From Paenibacillus zeirhizosphaerae (GTDB taxonomy: Bacteria; Bacillota; Bacilli; Paenibacillales; Paenibacillaceae): a DNA stretch of 64,000 nt. A program made the translations under genes and the position numbers. Below the pieces are notes generated by a model that was not told where the DNA came from, ran no database searches, and saw only the letters and a list, made by a program, of their open reading frames with translations. The stretch spans positions 124,001 through 188,000 of the forward strand of contig NZ_JAPCKK010000006.1 of NCBI RefSeq assembly GCF_030705605.1. Direction: 5' to 3'. Positions 58,505-64,000 of the stretch are shown piece by piece (position 1 is the stretch's first letter; every line of letters begins with the position of its first letter).

Positions 58505-61500
58505 ATGAGCTTTCAGTTGACCAAGCAGGTTATCAAGATGCTGTGCGGCCGGCTCTCTTACGAACGGGGGGAGGCTTACCAAAGCGCGGGCAGGGTGCGC
58601 TTCACAGCAATTCATTCCAATAGATCCTTCTATGAAGCCGACGTGCGGGGCAGGAAGCTTTATCAGGTCACCGTGGATATTGGGGATGGCGGAGTGCATG
58701 CTCTATGCACTTGTCCTATTCTTGAATCTTACGATAATTACTGCAAGCATATTGCCGCTGTGCTGCTGGAAATTCATGACCTTGAGCATGGCAGCAGCCC
58801 ACCAGCCCGTTCCTATGCGTCTGCATTATTCCCGGAAGACCGGCAGGATCAATCAGGCCGGATGACAGAGCGGTACGCTGGCCGTGAAGCAGGGCGTGAC
58901 CGTGCAGCACTGGATAAGCGTCTGACCGATAGTGTCCTGAATCTGTTCTCGGACAAGCCGCAGCTTCCGACAGGAATGCGTCCTTTGTTCGAAACACGGG
59001 AGCCGCTGCTGGCGGAATTCATCTGCAGACCGTTTCCTTATGCATATCGTAAGTACATGCTCGGAATCGAAATGAAGGTCGGCCCGAAACGGCTGTACAT
59101 TGTGCAGAGAATCAGGGAGTTTCTGCAGGCCGTTGACCGGGGTCAAAGCTATGAGTTCTCCAGGCACTTTACGTATGATCCCGAACGGCACAGCTTTCCG
59201 GCCGAATATGATGCTGTGCTCCGGCAACTGCTGGACATCCATCAGCATGAGCAGTTGTACCGCGAGACAGCGGGCACTTATAGCGGAAGCGCCAAAAGCG
59301 TCAGCGGCGACCGTCTGCTGCTTGTGCCGCCTTCGGTGTGGCCGGCGCTGCATCAAGCGCTGTCCCGCATCCCGACCGTGCAATTCGAGCATGATGGAAT
59401 CATGTATCAAGGAATTGAGATTTCCCATGATCCGCTGCCTCTTCATTTTGATTTCGATCAGTCGGACAAGGATGACTACCGGATGAATGTGGAAGGCCTG
59501 AACGACATGCTCATCATGGAGGCTTACGGGCTTGTCGTTCATCAAGGTAAGCTCACGTTCGTGCAGCCTGAGTATGTGAGGCGGCTGGCGGAGCTGAAGC
59601 AAATGCTTGAAACCCGCAGCAGACATCATATCCGGATCGCACCCGAGCAGATGGAGGCTTTCATGGACAAGGTGGTTCCCCGGCTGATGAAGCTCGGCAA
59701 CGTGCATATTGCGCAGTCCGTGACGGAGCAGGTGGTGCATGAGCCGCTGAAAGCCAAGCTGTATCTGGACCGCGTCCGGGGCAAATTGCTGGCCGGGCTC
59801 GAATTCCGCTATGGCGAAGTTGTGATCAATCCGCTGGAAACGGACAGCCGCAGGCAGAACCCGGGGCGCATCCTGATGCGGGACAGTGAGCAGGAGCGCC
59901 GTATTCTGGAGCTGATGGACAGCAGCTCTTTTGCGACGACGGAAAGCGGCTATGTGATGGAGAATGAGGATGCGGAATTCGATTTCCTGTACCATACAGT
60001 GCCACAGTTGGAGCTGCTGATGGAGATTTATGCCACGTCCGCCGTCAAGACCAGACTCGTTCCGAAGCCTGCAGCGCCGAAAGTCCGTATCGACGTAGAC
60101 GAGCGGACCAACTGGCTGGAATTCAAATTCGATATGGATGGCATTCCCGAATCAGAGATTCGTGGCGTGCTTCAATCTCTGGAGGAGAAGCGGCGGTATT
60201 ACAGGCTGCCGAACGGGGCGCTGCTGCCGCTGGAGGGTGAGGAGCTGCAGGAGATGGTCCGCTTCATGAATGAAGTCGGGATTCGGAGGGGGGACCTGGA
60301 GGGAACCGATATCCGTATCCCTCTCCTGCAAGGACTTCACCTTATGGAGCAGCACGATAGCATGGGCAAAGTGAAGCTTGGCAGCACGCTGCAGCGGCTG
60401 CTGGATCATATCCGCAACCCCGACAAGCTGGAGTTTCCGGTGCCGGACAGCCTCGCCAGTGTGCTGCGGGATTACCAGTGCTTCGGATACCGCTGGCTGA
60501 AGACGCTCGCCCACTATCGGTTCGGCGGAATTCTGGCCGACGATATGGGGCTTGGCAAGACATTACAGAGCATCACTTTTATCGTCTCTGTTCTGCCCGA
60601 GATCCGGCAGGAACAGCTTCCGGCCCTCATTGTTGCTCCGGCTTCGCTCGTGTACAATTGGGCGAACGAGCTGAAGAAGTTCGCGCCGGATATCCGGGCC
60701 GTGATCGCTGACGGCAGCCGAACGGCGCGCAGCAGCCTGATACGGGATGCGTACCGGGCGGATGTGATCATTACCTCTTATCCGCTGCTGCGCATGGATG
60801 TGGACCTGTATGCGGAACAGCCATTTCATTCGCTTATTCTGGATGAAGCGCAGTCGTTCAAGAATCACTCCACCCAGACTGCGCATGCGGTGAAGGCTGT
60901 ACAGGCCCGTCATCGTTTTGCTCTCACAGGTACTCCGGTGGAGAATCATCTGGAAGAGCTATGGTCGATCTATAACGCGGTGTTCCCGGAGCTCTTTCAA
61001 AGCCGCAAGGAATTCAACGATCTCACCCGGGAGCAGGTAGCACAACGTGTCCGTCCGTTCCTGCTGCGACGCTTGAAAACCGACGTATTAAAGGAGCTGC
61101 CCGAGAAGATTGAAACGGTGCAAACCTCCAGCCTGCTCGCGGATCAGAAGAAGCTGTACACAGCTTATCTGGCCAGGCTGCAGCAGGAGACGCTCAAGCA
61201 TTTGAATGAGGAAGGCTTTCAGAAGAGCCGGATAAAAATACTTGCCGGACTAACCCGGCTGCGCCAAATCTGCTGCCACCCGGCTCTGTTCGTGGAGGGC
61301 TACCAAGGGCGCTCGGCCAAGTTCGAGCAGCTGCTGGACATTCTCGAAGAATGCCGCAATGCGGGCAAGCGAGCCTTGATCTTTTCCCAGTTTACCCAAA
61401 TGCTCGGATTGATTGGCCGGGAGCTTGGCTACCAGGGAGTATCGCACTTTTATCTGGATGGTCAGACCCCGGCTGCGGAACGTGTCGAGCTGTGCAACCG

Positions 61501-61825
61501 GTTCAACGTAGGCGAACGCGACCTGTTTCTGATCTCGCTCAAGGCGGGAGGCACCGGCCTGAACCTGACAGGGGCGGATACCGTCATTCTGTATGATCTG
61601 TGGTGGAATCCGGCTGTAGAGCAGCAGGCCGCCGACCGTGCGCACCGGATGGGGCAGAAGAACATCGTGCAGGTGATCCGCCTGGTGACACAGGGAACGG
61701 TGGAGGACAAAATGTACGAGCTGCAGCAGAAAAAGAAAAATCTGATCGAAGAAGTGATCCGGCCGGGGCAGGAGGAGCTGTCCTCGATGTCGGAGGAAGA
61801 AATCCGGGAGATTCTGATGATCTAA
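58505..61825 (+). CDS. SWIM zinc-finger SNF2-type DNA translocase
   Basis: A 1106-residue SNF2 helicase. Residues 55-90 carry a SWIM zinc finger, C68-x-C70-x9-C80-x-H82. A middle region of about 550 residues includes the bacterial SNF2-associated domain (ELLMEIYATSAVKTRLVP, then EFKFDMDGIPESEIRGVLQSLEEKRRYYRLPNG). The ATPase core begins with LRDYQCFGYRWLKTLAHYRFGGILADDMGLGKTLQ (Walker A near residue 682), DEAQ near 779, and the C-terminal helicase lobe ends QAADRAHRMGQKNIVQVIRLV. Such proteins remodel nucleoprotein or remove RNA polymerase; RapA-like functions are proposed. Confidence 0.93.
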   Translation: MSFQLTKQVIKMLCGRLSYERGEAYQSAGRVRFTAIHSNRSFYEADVRGRKLYQVTVDIGDGGVHALCTCPILESYDNYCKHIAAVLLEIHDLEHGSSPPARSYASALFPEDRQDQSGRMTERYAGREAGRDRAALDKRLTDSVLNLFSDKPQLPTGMRPLFETREPLLAEFICRPFPYAYRKYMLGIEMKVGPKRLYIVQRIREFLQAVDRGQSYEFSRHFTYDPERHSFPAEYDAVLRQLLDIHQHEQLYRETAGTYSGSAKSVSGDRLLLVPPSVWPALHQALSRIPTVQFEHDGIMYQGIEISHDPLPLHFDFDQSDKDDYRMNVEGLNDMLIMEAYGLVVHQGKLTFVQPEYVRRLAELKQMLETRSRHHIRIAPEQMEAFMDKVVPRLMKLGNVHIAQSVTEQVVHEPLKAKLYLDRVRGKLLAGLEFRYGEVVINPLETDSRRQNPGRILMRDSEQERRILELMDSSSFATTESGYVMENEDAEFDFLYHTVPQLELLMEIYATSAVKTRLVPKPAAPKVRIDVDERTNWLEFKFDMDGIPESEIRGVLQSLEEKRRYYRLPNGALLPLEGEELQEMVRFMNEVGIRRGDLEGTDIRIPLLQGLHLMEQHDSMGKVKLGSTLQRLLDHIRNPDKLEFPVPDSLASVLRDYQCFGYRWLKTLAHYRFGGILADDMGLGKTLQSITFIVSVLPEIRQEQLPALIVAPASLVYNWANELKKFAPDIRAVIADGSRTARSSLIRDAYRADVIITSYPLLRMDVDLYAEQPFHSLILDEAQSFKNHSTQTAHAVKAVQARHRFALTGTPVENHLEELWSIYNAVFPELFQSRKEFNDLTREQVAQRVRPFLLRRLKTDVLKELPEKIETVQTSSLLADQKKLYTAYLARLQQETLKHLNEEGFQKSRIKILAGLTRLRQICCHPALFVEGYQGRSAKFEQLLDILEECRNAGKRALIFSQFTQMLGLIGRELGYQGVSHFYLDGQTPAAERVELCNRFNVGERDLFLISLKAGGTGLNLTGADTVILYDLWWNPAVEQQAADRAHRMGQKNIVQVIRLVTQGTVEDKMYELQQKKKNLIEEVIRPGQEELSSMSEEEIREILMI

Positions 61826-61849
61826 ATGTGAAGGCGGGTGAGAAGCTGT

Positions 61850-62407
61850 ATGATGAAAAACCTGCTGGTATCGGGGTACAGGGCACATGAATTGAACATT
61901 TACAGCCAGAAGCATGAGGGCATTGCTTATATCCAAAAAGCGCTGACCTCCAAGCTGATTACGCTTGCCGAGGAAGGGCTGGAATGGGTGATTACGCCTG
62001 GGCAATATGGTGTTGATTTATGGGCATGCGAAGCGGTTATTGCGCTGAAGTCGCAGTATCCTGACCTGAAATGCTCGATTTTGGCCGCACATGCGAATAT
62101 GGATGAAAAGTGGAAGGATGACCGCAAGGAATATTTTCAGCATATTCTGAAGGGTGTCGATTATTACGGGCTTGTGAGCAAGCTGCCTTATCAGGGTATC
62201 TGGCAGTTCAAGGCAAGGGATGCGCTGCTGTTCCGCAAGACCGATGGCATCCTGCTTGTCTATGATGAAGACGCTGGCGAAGGAAGTCCGCGCTTCATGA
62301 AGGAAGAGGCGCTGAAGAAGCAGCAAGAGGAAGACTATGTGTATATGAGCATCAGCTCGGAGGACATTCAGAGCATAGCCGATGAGGAACGTTTGTATAT
62401 GGAGTGA
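61850..62407 (+). CDS. YpsA-like SLOG family protein (DUF1273)
   Basis: A 185-residue member of the YpsA/DUF1273 group in the SLOG nucleotide-binding superfamily: KNLLVSGYRAHELNIY, the nucleotide loop WVITPGQYGVDLWACEAVI, and GILLVYDEDAGEGSPRFM. In Bacillus YpsA affects cell division and oxidative stress; its ligand is unknown. GGTGAG precedes the ATG pair 61850/61853; a GTG at 61838 is less likely. It lies 24 bp after the SNF2 gene and is probably co-transcribed with it. Confidence 0.88.
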   Translation: MMKNLLVSGYRAHELNIYSQKHEGIAYIQKALTSKLITLAEEGLEWVITPGQYGVDLWACEAVIALKSQYPDLKCSILAAHANMDEKWKDDRKEYFQHILKGVDYYGLVSKLPYQGIWQFKARDALLFRKTDGILLVYDEDAGEGSPRFMKEEALKKQQEEDYVYMSISSEDIQSIADEERLYME

Positions 62408-62438
62408 ACACGAGTGCACCGGGTTTTTGTTCGTGTGG

Positions 62439-62546
62439 TGGGACGCTCCGAGAACGAAGCATTCCTACAATCGCTGTTGACCCTTCGGGCCAAAGGCGAC
62501 CGCTCCGCTTTTCCGGAATTGCTTCGTTCTCTCCGCTGCTGCGTGC
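62439..62546 (+). repeat. Dispersed palindromic element, copy E
   Basis: Fifth copy, same orientation as A, just after the YpsA-like gene. Flanks add further pairing: GGTGGG (62436-62441) with CCCCACC (62551-62557), and GTGCA near 62415 with TGCAC near 62563. Confidence 0.9.
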
Positions 62547-62581
62547 AGAACCCCACCAAAATGCACGCATAAAAAATGGTG

Positions 62582-62618
62582 AGCTCCCGTCTTTATTATT
62601 GAAGATGGGAGCTTTTTT
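62582..62618 (+). terminator. Terminator between convergent genes
   Basis: AGCTCCCGTCTT and AAGATGGGAGCT form a stem with one G-U pair, followed by TTTTTT; AAAAAA upstream serves the other strand. Confidence 0.88.
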
Positions 62619-62874
62619 AATGCAGATCTTGCTCAATCTTTTCTTCGAAAATCTGATCCGCTGGAAATTTCAGATGCTTCCATCCGGCTGCTGAAATAAA
62701 CAGCAGACCGATTAGAATGATCGCATAGGGCCAAAACGACCAGCCGGGATGAAGTTCAATGGCTTCGTAGCTGCTTCTGACAGCAATGGCGAGCATGCCG
62801 ATCAGCAGGTACTTGATACAGAGCAGCAGCACGCCGGAAAAGGTGACAAGACAGCCGAAAATGAATTTCTTCAT
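62617..62874 (-). CDS. Small membrane protein of unknown function
   Basis: An 85-residue protein with two membrane segments (FIFGCLVTFSGVLLLCIKYLLIGMLAIAV and WPYAIILIGLLFISAAGW) and an acidic tail. AAGGGGG precedes the ATG. No family was recognised. Convergent with the YpsA-like gene. Confidence 0.65.
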   Translation of the reverse strand: MKKFIFGCLVTFSGVLLLCIKYLLIGMLAIAVRSSYEAIELHPGWSFWPYAIILIGLLFISAAGWKHLKFPADQIFEEKIEQDLH

Positions 62875-63011
62875 TAATAGGATACCCCCTTACATTAATC
62901 ATCACGCAACCTTACAAGAGTGTAAGGCAATTGTCACCTAGATCAATGGTATCAACCTAGCTGCTCTTCTATATTAATCCATGGATAGGATTATTTTAAG
63001 GGGGTGTTGGC

Positions 63012-64000
63012 GTGAGGTTTTTTGAAATGCTGCTATTCTTTTCAAGTGCTTGTTTGTTGGCATTCCTGTTCATTTTCAATCAACGTATCCGAAGATCAGC
63101 TTTGCTCCTGACAAGCGGGGCAAGCTCCATTTTTTTAGTGATCCATTTGCTTGTCGAAGGCTACAGGGTGCAGCTTTTATTTTTATACGGATTTACGATC
63201 CTGATGCTTTCACTTTCGCTTATAGCCGTTTTCATAACGCCGAAAGTCGTTCGGACGGCCTCGCGCATCCGTAGGGTGCTGGGCCGCCTTTTTATCGTGA
63301 TTGGGCTAATCGCAACGGGATGCTTCCTCTATGTGTTTCCCGTATTCGACTTTCCGGCACCAACCGGCGAGTTGAAGGTAGGCACGCAGGTCTTTCATTT
63401 CATCGATCCAAGCCGGGAGGAGACATTTGGCAAAACTGCAACAGGCAAGAGGGAATTGATGGTTCAGGTATGGTATCCGGCTCAAGCTGGCACCGGCAAG
63501 TACGCTCCCTTTATTCCCGATACCCAGATTTTACGTTATATGGCCGAGGATTATGGCCTTCCCGGGTTTACTTTTCAACACCTGAAGTACGTATCCAGTC
63601 ATTCTTATCCGGGGGCCGAAGTCTCTTCGGCACAAGCTTCATATCCGCTGATTCTTGCGAATCCCGGCAACGGATCTTCCAGGTTCCTCCACACATCGCA
63701 AGCCGAAAATCTCGCGAGTCACGGATATATCGTGGCCGTGATCGACCACACCTACAATACATTTGCAACCGAGTTTCCAGACGGGCGAATCACGACCAGC
63801 ACAACCGACGATTTATTCTCGCCCGCCGACGATTATCGGACGAGTAGAGGAAATCGCGACAAGTTGGGAAAAGTTCTAACCGACGATGTGACGTTTGCGC
63901 TGGACCAATTCGAGCTCATTCAATCGGGGCAGATTCCAAGTCATCTAAACGGGAGGATTGATCTCGGTCATGTCGGGGTGTTCGGTCATTCCATCGGCGG
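63012..64000 (+). CDS. Alpha/beta hydrolase, PAF-acetylhydrolase-like (3' truncated by window end)
   Basis: An open frame from GTG 63012, behind AAGGGGG, runs to the window end (329 codons). Residues 1-120 hold three to four membrane segments (FFEMLLFFSSACLLAFLFIF, SIFLVIHLLVEG, QLLFLYGFTILMLSLSLIAVFI, LFIVIGLIATGCFLYVFP). Then comes an esterase domain of the platelet-activating factor acetylhydrolase/dienelactone group (RELMVQVWYPAQAG, YPLILANPGNGSSRF, LASHGYIVAVIDH) with nucleophile Ser327 in GHSIGG. The aspartate and histidine of the triad lie beyond the window. A membrane-anchored lipase or esterase facing outward is likely. Confidence 0.8.
   Translation, partial: MRFFEMLLFFSSACLLAFLFIFNQRIRRSALLLTSGASSIFLVIHLLVEGYRVQLLFLYGFTILMLSLSLIAVFITPKVVRTASRIRRVLGRLFIVIGLIATGCFLYVFPVFDFPAPTGELKVGTQVFHFIDPSREETFGKTATGKRELMVQVWYPAQAGTGKYAPFIPDTQILRYMAEDYGLPGFTFQHLKYVSSHSYPGAEVSSAQASYPLILANPGNGSSRFLHTSQAENLASHGYIVAVIDHTYNTFATEFPDGRITTSTTDDLFSPADDYRTSRGNRDKLGKVLTDDVTFALDQFELIQSGQIPSHLNGRIDLGHVGVFGHSIG

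Noticed and set aside
1..64000. CRISPR arrays, tRNA or rRNA genes, intact transposases, prophage genes
   Set aside because: None was found: the repeats present are dispersed and unspaced, and no cloverleaf or ribosomal RNA sequence was recognised.

Overview
The window looks like chromosomal DNA of a Paenibacillus-like member of the Bacillales. The grounds are a base composition near 50% G+C with strong AGGAGG-type ribosome binding sites, many short divergently or convergently arranged operons, and a set of Bacillus-type systems: Des/DesK/DesR, YesM/YesN with a sugar ABC importer, a NupNOPQ-type nucleoside importer, MetNIQ, transglutaminase Tgl, RelQ, a Btr-like AraC regulator, GH8 chitosanase, YpsA-like SLOG protein, and a perfect Bacillus Fur box. 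No rRNA, tRNA, CRISPR array or intact insertion sequence was seen.

Layout. 1-4045: PadR regulator, DUF1048 protein and DrrAB-type ABC exporter, then a G+C-rich serine hydrolase that looks imported from an actinomycete-like source. 4071-7262: MarR regulator, HlyD-family protein and ABC-2 permease with two matching MarR-type operators and no ATPase. 7283-10269: cold-responsive fatty acid desaturase with DesK/DesR. 10484-12331: MarR/flavodoxin-fold reductase pair and a two-gene SMR efflux pump. 12500-12807: a previously easy-to-miss BsrG-like type I toxin (37 aa) with a probable antisense RNA. 13025-20042: LysR regulator and a complete galactarate/glucarate catabolic operon (glycerate kinase, transporter, GarD, a DapA-family lyase in place of GarL, GarR). 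20271-22144: oxidoreductase and AroD. 22545-28614: nucleoside importer operon that also holds a sulfite-oxidase-like molybdoenzyme and a nucleoside phosphorylase. 28686-31702: Tgl, YetF-like protein, MFS exporter. 31921-34692: RelQ overlapping a cysteine synthase, then an aldo/keto reductase. 34842-36961: TetR/MFS efflux pair with shared operators. 37109-42071: Btr-like AraC activator carrying a transposase-like N-terminal extension, Fur-boxed siderophore binding protein and fused FecCD permease. 42206-45991: secreted GH8 chitosanase, second sulfite-oxidase-like paralogue, oxidoreductase. 46279-52921: carbohydrate ABC importer with YesMN. 53238-55516: MetNIQ-type importer. 55644-56948: two-gene HipA-like kinase module of lower G+C. 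57030-64000: acyl-CoA dehydrogenase-like protein, SWIM/SNF2 helicase, YpsA-like protein, small membrane protein and a truncated PAF-acetylhydrolase-like esterase.

The most unusual signal is a family of five copies of a roughly 105-bp imperfect palindrome (near 10.3, 12.9, 22.3, 46.2 and 62.5 kb) lying at the 3' side of genes. Comparison between copies shows a G-U to G-C change in an internal stem and variable bases confined to loops, as expected of a structured RNA. Other points worth attention are the HipA-like module, the transposase-AraC fusion, the type I toxin-antitoxin locus, and the duplicated translation start of padR.
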